Below, piece after piece: positions 9,661-17,686 of a stretch of DNA of 64,000 bases. This stretch comes from CAYPPG01 sp964412555 (lineage in GTDB: Bacteria; Hinthialibacterota; Hinthialibacteria; Hinthialibacterales; Hinthialibacteraceae). How positions within the stretch are numbered: position 1 is the first letter of the stretch; each line of letters opens with the position of its first letter. The position numbers were made by a program, and so were the translations under genes. Location of the stretch: NCBI GenBank assembly GCA_964412555.1, contig CAYPPG010000004.1, positions 137,691 through 201,690 on the forward strand, written 5' to 3'. Under the pieces are notes generated by a model. The model saw only the letters and a list, made by a program, of their open reading frames with translations, searched no databases and was not told the DNA's origin.

Positions 9661-10584
9661 ATGAAATATGACATCACTTCAAAATTAATTGCAGGGAATG
9701 GTAAACAGGCTATCTTTCGTTTTTTTGAAAAGCGGCAAGCCGTCAGTCTGGAGTTGATCGAGTCTCTGCCACAGGAACTTCCGGATATTAAGAAGGGGGA
9801 TTTTTTGTTAAAAGTGACCGGTGTGGATGGAAACGAAGAAATCCATATCTGGGAATTCAAGACACGATGGAATCCTCGGGATGTCGAAAATTTGATGGTG
9901 TATACATTACGTGCCCGACAGACCTATCATTTGCCAGTAAAACCGGTAATGTTTTTGTTTTTACCCAGCGAATCCGCTTCCGGTCACTACAATGACCGCC
10001 AGTTTCAATTTGAGTTCGAAATGATCAAAATGTGGGAAGAGGATGCACAGGTAGTATTAAACACGGATGATTATTATCTTTATCCTTTTATTCCGTTGAT
10101 GAAAGCAGATGAAAATATCATTCTGGAAGCGGAGAAAAAGTTGTATAATAGTGATTTACAACGGAAAGAGAAATCCGACTTGGTGACCGCCATGGTCATC
10201 TTTGCCGGATTAAAAGATCAAGGAATGAGCCAGCAACTCATTCGACGCAGGAGAGATATCGTGATTGAATCCTATGCTTATGATATTCTAAGAGAAATGG
10301 CGATGGAAGATGCCAAGAAAGAAGCAATGGAAGAAGCAGTGAAAGTAGTAGGAGAAGAATATAAAAAGAAAGGGCTTGAAGAAGGGCTTTTTGAAGGGCG
10401 TAAGGAAGGGCGTAAAGAAGGGCTTCAAGAAGCGATTCAGATTATTCTGGAAGTAAAATTCGGCGATCAAGGATTAGCACTTATCCCGCGTGTTCGATCC
10501 ATTGATTCACTTGAAAAATTGGAGGAATTACTATCTGTTTTACGAACAGCGGATAGTATTCCTCAAGTCGAAGCTGTATTCTAA
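9661..10584 (+). CDS. DUF4351/Rpn-type nuclease-like protein
   Basis: The product is 307 residues. The N-terminal half fits the PD-(D/E)XK-like fold of the Rpn/DUF4351 group: KKGDFLLKV supplies an acidic residue and HIWEFKTRW supplies the E-x-K core near residues 60-70. The C-terminal part is a charged helix with GRKEGRKEGLQEA, followed by the short tail (EVKFGDQGLALIPRVRSIDS) usual in this group. These proteins are abundant accessory genes in cyanobacteria and several candidate phyla, and some are recombination-promoting endonucleases. A paralogue-like gene sits at 41447-42451. No inverted repeats indicating a transposon were seen next to it. Confidence 0.65.
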   Translation: MKYDITSKLIAGNGKQAIFRFFEKRQAVSLELIESLPQELPDIKKGDFLLKVTGVDGNEEIHIWEFKTRWNPRDVENLMVYTLRARQTYHLPVKPVMFLFLPSESASGHYNDRQFQFEFEMIKMWEEDAQVVLNTDDYYLYPFIPLMKADENIILEAEKKLYNSDLQRKEKSDLVTAMVIFAGLKDQGMSQQLIRRRRDIVIESYAYDILREMAMEDAKKEAMEEAVKVVGEEYKKKGLEEGLFEGRKEGRKEGLQEAIQIILEVKFGDQGLALIPRVRSIDSLEKLEELLSVLRTADSIPQVEAVF

Positions 10585-10676
10585 TCCTATCCTAGCCAAA
10601 TTCATGTAATCCCCTCTCACATGCAATGATTCGTTCTCCAGATGGGATATACTTCCGCCAAGAAATGGAGGTATTC

Positions 10677-11054
10677 ATGTTCAAAAAAATCTTATTGATC
10701 GCCGTAGCAGGTGGAATTGGAACGCTCGCGCGCTATGGACTTGCAGGTTTGGTTCAACGATTCGAGGGCATCAGTTTCCCATTGGGAACCCTTGCCGTCA
10801 ATTTGATCGGTTGTTTTGGTTTCGGTTTAGTCTGGTCGTTCGCAGAAGAACGATTCCTCATCAGTGGAGAAACCCGAGCGCTATTATTGACCGGATTCAT
10901 GGGAGCATTCACGACGTTCTCAACTTATATCTTTGAAACAGGCCAGTTGATGCGTGATTCCGAATGGCTGCTGGCAGGGGTGAATTTAACTGTACAAACC
11001 ATCGGTGGCATAATCTGTTTCTTTGTAGGATTAATGCTTGGAAAACTGGCATAA
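10677..11054 (+). CDS. crcB: Fluoride ion channel CrcB/FluC
   Basis: The product is 125 residues, the usual length for a FluC subunit. The ATG at 10677 follows GGAGG by 5 bases and starts directly at MFKKILLIAVAGGIGTLARYG; an in-frame ATG at 10626 lacks this. Four membrane segments are visible, with the family motifs GGIGTLARYG, NLIGCFGFG and GFMGAFTTFSTY; the last holds the conserved Phe and Thr-Ser pore residues. It forms a dual-topology dimer in the inner membrane that lets fluoride leave the cell. A DUF190 gene follows on the same strand after about 100 bases, the arrangement seen in many bacteria. I found no fluoride riboswitch upstream. Confidence 0.93.
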   Translation: MFKKILLIAVAGGIGTLARYGLAGLVQRFEGISFPLGTLAVNLIGCFGFGLVWSFAEERFLISGETRALLLTGFMGAFTTFSTYIFETGQLMRDSEWLLAGVNLTVQTIGGIICFFVGLMLGKLA

Positions 11055-11104
11055 GTTTTTATAATCGATGATAGGTAAAATTTGTAGGGAATAAAGGGAA
11101 AAAA

Positions 11105-11132
11105 CGGATTTGAAACCGATTCTTCAAATCCG
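11105..11132 (+). other. Perfect 10-bp inverted repeat between crcB and DUF190 gene
   Basis: CGGATTTGAA (11105-11114) and TTCAAATCCG (11123-11132) flank an 8-base loop. No T-run follows, so it is not a standard terminator; it may be a processing or stability element in a crcB-DUF190 transcript. Confidence 0.5.
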
Positions 11133-11156
11133 GTAGTCTTATGAAAGGAGAATCGG

Positions 11157-11501
11157 ATGAAATTACTCAAAGACGCTGAATTATTACGAATCTTCATCGG
11201 GGAAAACGATAAATATGAGACACGCCCTCTCTATGAAGTAATCGTCGAGACCGCTCGAGAACGAAACCTGGCCGGAGCCACCGTCCTGCGCGGCTATCTC
11301 GGCTTCGGTGCTCACAGCCGGATGCATTCGGCGAAAATATTGCGCATATCCGAAGATCTCCCGATGGTCATCGAGATCGTCGATTCCCCCGACAAAATCG
11401 CCGATTTTATTCCGATTTTGGATGAAATGATACCAGAAGGATTGGTCACGTTGGAGAAAGTCAATGTTATCATGTACCGCTCTGATGCAGAAAGTAAATG
11501 A
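11157..11501 (+). CDS. DUF190 protein, CrcB-associated, PII-like fold
   Basis: The product is 114 residues and GAAAGGAGAATCGG precedes the ATG. The sequence fits DUF190: LRIFIGENDKYETRPLYEVI, a central RGYLGFGAHSRMHS, and LPMVIEIVDSPDKI. Members adopt a PII-like ferredoxin fold and often lie next to crcB, so a regulatory or accessory role in fluoride export is inferred from that association. It follows crcB on the same strand and ends before a strong hairpin at 11525-11554. Its biochemical function is not established. Confidence 0.88.
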   Translation: MKLLKDAELLRIFIGENDKYETRPLYEVIVETARERNLAGATVLRGYLGFGAHSRMHSAKILRISEDLPMVIEIVDSPDKIADFIPILDEMIPEGLVTLEKVNVIMYRSDAESK

Positions 11502-11524
11502 ATGTTTTCGTAACGCAATAAAAT

Positions 11525-11554
11525 TCCCTCTCCTGTTTTTCAACAAGAGAGGGA
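11525..11554. terminator. Hairpin between convergent genes, probably a bidirectional terminator
   Basis: TCCCTCTC (11525-11532) pairs with GAGAGGGA (11547-11554). A-rich sequence precedes the stem and T-rich sequence follows it. The hairpin sits between the plus-strand DUF190 gene and the minus-strand exported protein gene. Confidence 0.6.
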
Positions 11555-11582
11555 TTTCAATTCAACCATTATTGATTTTCAA

Positions 11583-12488
11583 TCAGTAAACCGTAATTCG
11601 AGTCTCCTCGGCAATATCATTTGCCGTTCCTTCTTCTTTCGGCAAATTTTTGAATGGGATCCGTATAATCATTGTCGTCTTTTTGTTGTCAAACGGTCCT
11701 CTTTTTTGAGTTAATACTACCGTATTCACACCAACTGATGTTGCGATTCCTGTACTTCTTTCTTGTCTAACACCCGAGGATTTAGCGATTCCTGCACTTT
11801 CTTCTTTTTTGACACCCGGTTCCTCGTACATATTTGAGGATACGACAATATTCGATTCAGAACCGTTTACGATCACCGTGATTGTTTCCTCACCGGAAAA
11901 TCCTTCGATTCGGTTCCCGTATTTTGCCAATGCATCCAAAATTGTATCCTTCAGTCGTTTCACTTTGGTTTGATCAAATTCTCCGGAATGAAAAAACATA
12001 GCAGTCCTGTTTCTTTCTTGGATTACCACTTTGTGAGAGACTTTTGGGACAACAGGCGGACTATCGGGATTCCACATGACCTCATCAGAATGGGAAATTT
12101 GCTTTTCATGTTTTTCCCATAAATCCATCTCCTCTTCTTGTTTCTCTTTTACCTCAATTTCGACTTCTTCACTTTTGAGTGGAAAATTCACGCTCAATAC
12201 GAAAAGCACACCGGAATCCGGTATCCAATACCCTTGGCAGCCTTCGGAAAAGAAACCGCGTTGTTTGAATTCATCGCTAAATTCCCGTGCGAGAACGTCG
12301 TTGAGCACATCGGACATAATCCGGACCGATTTCATCGTATTATCGATCCATTCATTGGAACGATCCCCGCTTCCCGCTGTTTCCTTTTGCTCATCCACGA
12401 TTTGTCCATAGGAAGAGTAAGCCAATATCAATCCCATGGCGAATACAATCCATAAGACGTTTTTGAATAATTTCTTTGAACGCAGCAT
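11583..12488 (-). CDS. Exported protein of an ECF sigma/anti-sigma operon, function unknown
   Basis: The product is 301 residues from the ATG at 12488, which follows AGGAG; an upstream in-frame ATG at 12545 lacks a ribosome site. A basic N-terminus and a hydrophobic stretch (VLWIVFAMGLILAYSSYG) form a signal peptide or anchor. The rest is hydrophilic, alternates beta-like segments with charged linkers (EVEIEVKEKQEEEMDLWEKH), and contains a short repeat pair, ESAGIAKSSGV and RSTGIATSVGV, near residues 235-260. I recognise no domain. It is the third gene of a co-directional set with an ECF sigma factor and anti-sigma protein, so it may be a cell-envelope target or partner of that system. Confidence 0.6.
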   Translation of the reverse strand: MLRSKKLFKNVLWIVFAMGLILAYSSYGQIVDEQKETAGSGDRSNEWIDNTMKSVRIMSDVLNDVLAREFSDEFKQRGFFSEGCQGYWIPDSGVLFVLSVNFPLKSEEVEIEVKEKQEEEMDLWEKHEKQISHSDEVMWNPDSPPVVPKVSHKVVIQERNRTAMFFHSGEFDQTKVKRLKDTILDALAKYGNRIEGFSGEETITVIVNGSESNIVVSSNMYEEPGVKKEESAGIAKSSGVRQERSTGIATSVGVNTVVLTQKRGPFDNKKTTMIIRIPFKNLPKEEGTANDIAEETRITVY

Positions 12489-12603
12489 GATACGTACTCC
12501 TTTCAAAAATTGTATAAAAATCATTTTGTGAACAACGAATCGCACTATTCAACAATCGGCAATTTGCCTTTTTTACAATCAATCCGTCCGGACGGATAAT
12601 GAT

Positions 12604-13170
12604 TTACTGGGGATAATCCATCACATAGTACTGCCCTAGTTTGCGGTTCAGTTCTTTGATCAATTCAATACTAAACTGTTCCATCTTTTGCTGATACAGT
12701 TTCGAATCGGCTTCCCGCAAAGCAGTCAAGATCTCGATCGAACGTTCCAATTCATTCTGTCGGCGGGCTAGAAGTTCTTCCGATGCTATAAGTTCTTTCA
12801 TCTCTTGCCCCATATCATGGGAGGTCGGGACCGCTCCCACAGCGACTCGCATCTCACCGACTTGTACAACAACTCCCTGAGAAACACAAAAGAGAAAAAG
12901 AGCCAAACAAGCAGCTGCAGCCAAGGTCCAACGAAACCGCTTTTTCTTTACGACTTCCCTCTGAGCATAATCCGCCGCCTGTAGCGGAATAACCGGCACA
13001 TCGTTCTTATTCAAATGCCCTAACAGCGCATACGTTTTTTGCATCTCTTCACAAAGAGTTCGGTCGTCCGGATGGGCATCCATCCACTGTTCCAATTGCT
13101 GTTGTTCCTCAGGGTTGATATCTCCATCGATTAGCGACACAATCAACTGTTCTAATTCTTCCCGTTTCAT
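12604..13170 (-). CDS. Membrane-anchored anti-sigma factor-like protein
   Basis: The product is 188 residues from the ATG at 13170, with AGGAG 8 bases upstream; a GTG at 13179 overlaps that site. The N-terminal 55 residues (LIVSLIDGDINPEEQQQLEQ) match the cytoplasmic helical domain of anti-sigma factors paired with ECF sigma factors, but I see no Cys/His zinc motif. One membrane segment lies around residues 80-105 (AAAACLALFLFCVSQGVVVQ). The C-terminal part is a predicted periplasmic coiled coil rich in Glu and Gln. The gene follows the sigma factor by 21 bases. It probably holds the sigma factor at the membrane until an envelope signal arrives. Confidence 0.75.
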   Translation of the reverse strand: MKREELEQLIVSLIDGDINPEEQQQLEQWMDAHPDDRTLCEEMQKTYALLGHLNKNDVPVIPLQAADYAQREVVKKKRFRWTLAAAACLALFLFCVSQGVVVQVGEMRVAVGAVPTSHDMGQEMKELIASEELLARRQNELERSIEILTALREADSKLYQQKMEQFSIELIKELNRKLGQYYVMDYPQ

Positions 13171-13191
13171 TTTTCTCACTCCTGCCTTCTT

Positions 13192-13773
13192 TTAGAGTTC
13201 CTGCAAACAAGCGGTTTCCAATATCCCCAAACGTTTCAGTTCAATCCGTAACTCATCCAATCCGCGATAAAGGCGGTTTTTCACCGTATGAAGGGGCAAC
13301 TTCAGCATGGCGGCGATTTCCTTGCAAGTCATATTCTCGAAATGATGGAGTACCAGCACAATTCGTTTGTCCGCCGAAACGAGATGCAGCGCTTGTTCGA
13401 TTCGCCGTTTCAACTCATTCAGCGATGCCTTTTCTATCGAATTGCTTTGCTCTGATAAAGAGAGACATCCATCTTCATACTCCTCGATCGATTGCATAGC
13501 GGTTCTCTTTTTTTGTGAAACGCGATCGATTACCAAATTCGTCGCGATGCGATACAGCCATGATTGAAAACAGCCGTCAGGACGGAATGTTTTACGTTTT
13601 TGATAGACGCGAAAAAACAGTTCCTGCCGCAAATCCTCGGCTTCGTCCCGGTCTCCTACGCAACGGAGAAAGTAGTTGAACATGCGATTGTCCCAGCGGG
13701 AGATCAATATCTCGAATGCCGAGAGAATTCCCTTGGAGCTGTTGTCCATCAATCGTTCGTCAGTTGTGTGCAT
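13192..13773 (-). CDS. ECF RNA polymerase sigma factor
   Basis: The product is 193 residues. Region 2 is clear: ISRWDNRMFNYFLRCVGD, then EAEDLRQELFFRVYQ and SWLYRIATNLVIDRVSQKKR. Region 4 follows at residues 125-180: LVSADKRIVLVLHHFENMTC and the helix-turn-helix KEIAAMLKLPLHTVKNRLYR. A short acidic linker joins them. It directs RNA polymerase to a dedicated promoter set and is probably controlled by the anti-sigma gene just downstream. The third gene of the operon encodes an exported protein. The start at 13773 lacks a strong ribosome site; an ATG at 13749 is an alternative. Confidence 0.9.
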   Translation of the reverse strand: MHTTDERLMDNSSKGILSAFEILISRWDNRMFNYFLRCVGDRDEAEDLRQELFFRVYQKRKTFRPDGCFQSWLYRIATNLVIDRVSQKKRTAMQSIEEYEDGCLSLSEQSNSIEKASLNELKRRIEQALHLVSADKRIVLVLHHFENMTCKEIAAMLKLPLHTVKNRLYRGLDELRIELKRLGILETACLQEL

Positions 13774-13902
13774 GGCATCCGTTCTTGTCGAGATGATTTA
13801 ATGAATAATACTGACGAGGGGGTTAAAAAGTCTCAAAATAATTTACAGTTGAGAACAATTTCTACTCGGCTGGATTGAATTCACAATGGGTAAAGCAATC
13901 TT

Positions 13903-13963
13903 GGGCAATCACGCAGGATTGCCCCTACAATGTAGGGATAGACCTATGTGTCTATCCCTTTTT
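13903..13963. repeat. Two adjacent palindromes, one terminator-like
   Basis: GGGCAATC (13903-13910) pairs with GATTGCCC (13917-13924). Directly after, AGGGATAGAC (13934-13943) pairs with GTCTATCCCT (13950-13959) and is followed by a T-run to 13963. The second palindrome shares AGACCTATGTGTCTA with a site at 16864-16878 on the other strand, so it is a dispersed repeat. Confidence 0.65.
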
Positions 13964-14010
13964 AAGAGGGACATACAAAGGGAAAAATACAAAAGAGTTG
14001 AAAATTCAAA

Positions 14011-14685
14011 TTATCTTCCTGCACGTTCGGATATCGCTTCTTCATTCCATGCATTCAGCAGACTTTCCACAGATAGTCCTTCAAAGGAATCGATAATCCG
14101 ATCCGCGTCGCCCAATTCTTCATGGCGAAATGTTGTCGGTACGGCAATCGTAAACATCCCGGCTGCCTTAGCCGCTTTTATACCATTCAGCGAATCTTCA
14201 ATGACAATACATTCCACCGGCTTGACATGCAATCGTTCTGCAGCGATCAAAAAGATTTGTGGATCGGGTTTGCTTTGGGTAATATCGTCATTGCATACCA
14301 GCGTATCGAATAGAGGAGCCAATTCAAATTTGTTCACGACAAAATCCAGAAGGGGTTTGGGGGAACTTGTCGCGACCGCCAGTTTACAATCCGTTTGCCG
14401 AATGGCTTTCAACAAAGGCAGGACACCCGGCAACGCCTCCACGTCTTCCATGTATCGGAACAGCAGGCGGTCTTTTTCTTCATAGATCGAATCCCAATCG
14501 AGATCGACACCGAATTGCTTCGTGATCCCGATGCGGAACGCCCGGCGGTTCGCACCGGCATACGGTTTCAAATCTTCCACAGTAACCTGTAATCCATGAT
14601 CGGCCAGCGCTTGGATTTCCGCTTTTTGGTGCGCCACCTCGCTGTCGATCAAGACTCCATCCATATCAAAAATAACGGCTTTCAT
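14011..14685 (-). CDS. HAD-superfamily sugar-phosphate phosphatase / beta-phosphoglucomutase-like
   Basis: The product is 224 residues from the ATG at 14685, which follows GGAGTGAAT; a further-upstream ATG would start inside a palindromic repeat. All four HAD motifs are visible: FDMDGVLIDS with the catalytic Asp pair, VATSSP, the Lys in SKPDPQIF, and VIEDSLNG. The alpha-helical cap lies at residues 15-85. This layout matches the subfamily IA group that includes beta-phosphoglucomutase and small sugar-phosphate phosphatases; sequence alone does not separate mutase from phosphatase. It is co-directional with the coiled-coil gene upstream. Confidence 0.85.
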   Translation of the reverse strand: MKAVIFDMDGVLIDSEVAHQKAEIQALADHGLQVTVEDLKPYAGANRRAFRIGITKQFGVDLDWDSIYEEKDRLLFRYMEDVEALPGVLPLLKAIRQTDCKLAVATSSPKPLLDFVVNKFELAPLFDTLVCNDDITQSKPDPQIFLIAAERLHVKPVECIVIEDSLNGIKAAKAAGMFTIAVPTTFRHEELGDADRIIDSFEGLSVESLLNAWNEEAISERAGR

Positions 14686-14729
14686 ATTCACTCCATGATA
14701 ATTTGATTGTAATGACATTCGAGGGTACG

Positions 14730-14746
14730 GCAGGCGTCTCGCCTGC
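14730..14746. repeat. Short perfect palindrome, dispersed repeat copy
   Basis: GCAGGCG and CGCCTGC flank TCT just upstream of the HAD gene. A diverged copy is at 6286-6303 (GCATGCGTCTCGCTTGCC). Confidence 0.5.
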
Positions 14747-14761
14747 ATTTATAATACCCGA

Positions 14762-15775
14762 TCATTTTGACCGTCGCCCGACCATTCGGCTGGCTGGTTG
14801 ATGTTTCGAACCGACACCCACTCCGCTTTTTTCCGGTCTTATTTTCTTTTTGAACTGCACCCCCCGTTCCCGTAGTTGATCACCGTAGGTATTGAAAATC
14901 GCTTCTTCGAATTCGAATACCTGGCGCAACTTGCTCATACAGTCTTGTAATTTCTCATGGTAAGACAAGATTTTTTGATTCTGATTTTTCAATTCTTTTC
15001 GATATTCTTCGAGATTATGGGGCGGTTCTTTTTGCTGGGATAAGCGGGGCGTGTCGCCTGTGGTGACCAGATTCCGGGTTTGTTGCAATATCGTATCGGC
15101 TACTTCCGGTTCCACCTCTTTGAACACATTGGCCAACGTATTGAGGGTATTTCGGGTGTGAGTGATCCCGTTGTCCAAGAGTTGTTTTTTGATATATAAG
15201 ACCTTTTCGTGATGCCGGGAGAGTTCCAACTGCAGCTGTGCCATTTCCAACATTTCCGGTGCAAAGGCGCGTTGGGCGATGCGGATTTTCGTATGCATAT
15301 GGTCCGTCAATGTCGCTTTGGCATTCTCGTATTTTTTCCAAATGGTGTCGTAATCAGGACTGTTGATATCAGTTTTCCCAAGAGTTTCTTCGAAGCGGTT
15401 GACCAGCAGCTGCAATTTCATCGCCGTCACAAAATCCGGATGTTTACGTTTCTTCTCGGCGATATCCTTTTCAAGACACGCAACATTGCGGGAAATTTCC
15501 GATCCCGGATCCAACCATTTGGCGAGAACCGGCATCAGTTCATCCAAATCCTTTCCCGCCGTACCCCGTTCGCGTACCAAAGAGCCTATGATTTCCATAC
15601 ATTCGCCGAGGGTTTGGCGAATAGGCTGCAAATACACTTCCGTATCGAACGCAAATTGTTCTTCCGCTCGTTTCAAACATTCACGAGCCTTTTGAGTGGA
15701 GAGCAGTGTTTCGATTTTTTGAAACGCTTTCGAAACATCTCCCTCTTTGAGCAGGACTATTGAATCATTGCCCAT
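14762..15775 (-). CDS. Coiled-coil protein of unknown function
   Basis: The product is 337 residues and almost entirely helical, with no signal peptide or membrane segment. Charged heptad-like stretches run through residues 10-130 (KAFQKIETLLSTQKARECLK, CLEKDIAEKKRKHPD) and 150-300. The C-terminus is basic and disordered (KKKIRPEK, then RMVGRRSK). I recognise no family. It lies 76 bases upstream of the HAD gene on the same strand and may be co-transcribed with it. A cytoplasmic scaffolding role is possible but not shown. Confidence 0.5.
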   Translation of the reverse strand: MGNDSIVLLKEGDVSKAFQKIETLLSTQKARECLKRAEEQFAFDTEVYLQPIRQTLGECMEIIGSLVRERGTAGKDLDELMPVLAKWLDPGSEISRNVACLEKDIAEKKRKHPDFVTAMKLQLLVNRFEETLGKTDINSPDYDTIWKKYENAKATLTDHMHTKIRIAQRAFAPEMLEMAQLQLELSRHHEKVLYIKKQLLDNGITHTRNTLNTLANVFKEVEPEVADTILQQTRNLVTTGDTPRLSQQKEPPHNLEEYRKELKNQNQKILSYHEKLQDCMSKLRQVFEFEEAIFNTYGDQLRERGVQFKKKIRPEKSGVGVGSKHQPASRMVGRRSK

Positions 15776-16146
15776 TGTTAATCATCCATGCCATTTGGTT
15801 GAGAATATGGATTCATGAAAATATTTTCATTATTATAACAGCACAGTGAGTGCGATACAGTTGAAAGTAACAAATCCACATTCTTTTGCTTGGATTATAA
15901 ACTTTTTTATCCATATGTAAAGCTATTTTGCATAATTTAACCGCAAATGTGTCATTTCATTACTCAGAGTATATCCATAATGTATATTTTCCATAGCAGT
16001 AGAGGTGGTTCTTTGTGGAAAAAGGATTTTGATAGAATCGAACGCTGCTATGACTATTTTTGTTGTATGGGCTGGTTGTCCGATTTTTGGTGGTGGGGGT
16101 GGGAAAATGGGGGTGTATGCGTTGTAAGATGCGGGCAGGGATGCCC

Positions 16147-16182
16147 GCGCTCCGACTCGCGCTCCGACTCGCGCTCCGACTC
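16147..16182. repeat. 3 x 12-bp tandem repeat
   Basis: GCGCTCCGACTC occurs three times in perfect tandem, directly after the palindrome at 16131-16148. Confidence 0.8.
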
Positions 16183-16228
16183 GCTTTCAAAATTGACTTG
16201 ACGGGTTTTCTGTGGGAGAAACAATATT

Positions 16229-16270
16229 GTAACGCCGCCGTCCCGGCGGCATTTTGGAAACGCTGTCAGG
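16229..16270. repeat. Dispersed GC-rich element, copy 1
   Basis: AACGCCGCCGTCCC then GGCGGC and TTTTGGAAACGCTG; nearly identical to 35111-35150. Its right end diverges from the second copy. Confidence 0.65.
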
Positions 16271-16290
16271 AGACTGAAAGGAAAATGTAT

Positions 16291-16866
16291 ATGAAAACCG
16301 GATTTTTTACTTCCCTCTTACTCACTCTCGTAGTCTGCAATCTCCCGTTCGCTTCGGAAACGGAGAAGAAGATCAAGAGCGTGCATGATTTCACGGTGAA
16401 AGACATCAACGGGAAACCGTTGAAACTGGAGCAGTTCAAAGGCAAAGTGCTGTTGATCATCAATACGGCCTCCAAATGCGGGTACACAACGCAATACAAA
16501 CCGCTGCAGGAAGCCTATGAGAAATACCAGAAAGAAGGTCTGGTCGTGATCGGGGTTCCGGCAAACAATTTCGGCAAACAGGAACCCGGGACGGATGAAG
16601 AAATCAAGGAATTCTGCTCGGTCAAATACGACGTCACGTTTCCCATGCTCTCAAAAGTATCCGTCAAAGGGGACAATATTCATCCCTTGTTTAAATACCT
16701 GACGTCCCTCGAAAATCCCGATTTTAAAGGGGACATCAACTGGAATTTCGAGAAATTCCTCATCGACAAAAACGGCAAATTGATCCACCGCTACCGCAGC
16801 AAGGTGACACCGGACAGCGAGGAACTGGTGGGAGATATCAAGAAGGCATTGAAACAAGAAGGGTAG
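16291..16866 (+). CDS. Exported glutathione peroxidase family protein
   Basis: The product is 191 residues from the ATG at 16291, which has AAAGG 9 bases upstream; ATG 16285 is only 3 bases from it. A signal peptide covers residues 1-22. The thioredoxin-fold peroxidase motifs are present: NTASKCGYT with the peroxidatic Cys, GVPANNFGKQEPG with the Gln, and WNFEKFLID with the Trp. Bacterial members with Cys usually use thioredoxin rather than glutathione. It would remove peroxides in the periplasm. The stop codon overlaps a dispersed palindrome (16864-16878). Confidence 0.9.
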   Translation: MKTGFFTSLLLTLVVCNLPFASETEKKIKSVHDFTVKDINGKPLKLEQFKGKVLLIINTASKCGYTTQYKPLQEAYEKYQKEGLVVIGVPANNFGKQEPGTDEEIKEFCSVKYDVTFPMLSKVSVKGDNIHPLFKYLTSLENPDFKGDINWNFEKFLIDKNGKLIHRYRSKVTPDSEELVGDIKKALKQEG

Positions 16867-16878
16867 ACACATAGGTCT
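16864..16878. repeat. Dispersed palindrome core, second copy
   Basis: On the minus strand it reads AGACCTATGTGTCTA, the same 15 bases as at 13940-13954. It overlaps the peroxidase stop codon. The outer arms are imperfect here. Confidence 0.6.
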
Positions 16879-16904
16879 CCCCCTACCCATACATCTTCAT
16901 TATA

Positions 16905-17675
16905 ATGAAGAGTATGACTTCTCATTCTTTCCAAGCCGATGTCAACTCAGTGTGCCGGGAGATCAACCGTTGCAATCAGCGCGGCGGGCGGATGTTATCG
17001 CTTGTCGATTTGATGGCGGCGGATACGATCCCGCTGGATTTAGCCGCCTATTTGGCGGGGAAAGTGTATGCCGGCGCGTCCTTTCTGGTGGGGGCATCGC
17101 CGGGTGGAGCGGGAAAAACAACGGTGATGGGCGCTCTGCTGGCTTGTGTTCCTCCCGGATGCCGTCTCATACCGGCCGATAACATCGAAGAATTGGTCAC
17201 GCCGCCAGCCCATGATATGAAAAATCCTTTGTGTTATGTTTGCCACGAAATCGGGGCTGGGTTTTATTACGCCTATCTATGGGACCGGGGCGCGCGTGCC
17301 TTCTTTGCACTCCCGCAGAAGGGGCATCAAATCGCGACCAATCTTCATGCGGATACCTATGAGGAATGCCGCGCTCAGCTGTGCGATGAAAACGGGGTGG
17401 CGGCACCTAACTTCAATGCAGTCAACTACCTGATTTTCCTACGCGTGGGGCGCGGATTGCGGGCTGCGAAACGTACGATCGAAACGGTGTGGGAAAGCGA
17501 CGGCAAGGGTCCGCACCATCTCATGTATCAGGCCAATGGAAAAGACACTTCATATTCCCACGATGATCCTCAAGGCCAGAAATCCAAAGAAATTTTGCAG
17601 AAATTGGCTGCGAATAAGATAAATCGAATCGAAGAATTTCGCCTGGCATGGCTGGAAGAATGGGCGAATTCGTAA
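16905..17675 (+). CDS. Orphan secretion-type ATPase (VirB11/CpaF-like P-loop)
   Basis: The product is 256 residues; the start is ATG 16905 or 16914. The Walker A motif is GASPGGAGKTT near residues 62-72. ATNLHADTYEE near residue 148 resembles the conserved His-box of type II/IV secretion ATPases (TxHAxS/T). The protein is shorter than true VirB11 or CpaF and lacks their N-terminal domain. No pilus or secretion genes lie nearby; the neighbours are a peroxidase upstream and a convergent Gfo/Idh gene downstream. It may be a small stand-alone ATPase with a different job. The family assignment rests on these two motifs. Confidence 0.6.
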   Translation: MKSMTSHSFQADVNSVCREINRCNQRGGRMLSLVDLMAADTIPLDLAAYLAGKVYAGASFLVGASPGGAGKTTVMGALLACVPPGCRLIPADNIEELVTPPAHDMKNPLCYVCHEIGAGFYYAYLWDRGARAFFALPQKGHQIATNLHADTYEECRAQLCDENGVAAPNFNAVNYLIFLRVGRGLRAAKRTIETVWESDGKGPHHLMYQANGKDTSYSHDDPQGQKSKEILQKLAANKINRIEEFRLAWLEEWANS

Positions 17676-17686
17676 CTTCGCTTTCA

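Larger units (their letters stand above)
15776..16290. other. Intergenic region rich in small repeats
   Basis: No gene is supported. It contains a palindrome GCGGGCA/TGCCCGC at 16131-16148, three 12-base tandem units (GCGCTCCGACTC) at 16147-16182, and an element at 16229-16270 that matches one at 35111-35163. The last lies just upstream of the glutathione peroxidase gene and may contribute to its leader. Confidence 0.55.

Noticed and set aside
10585..10676. Fluoride riboswitch upstream of crcB
   Set aside because: The leader has GATGG and a CCGCC but not the paired GGCGATG...CGCC and CTGATGAC-type core, so the aptamer pattern is absent.
16060..16290. Upstream extension of the glutathione peroxidase
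   Set aside because: The extra residues read through tandem repeats and the dispersed element; a good ribosome site and signal peptide fit 16291.
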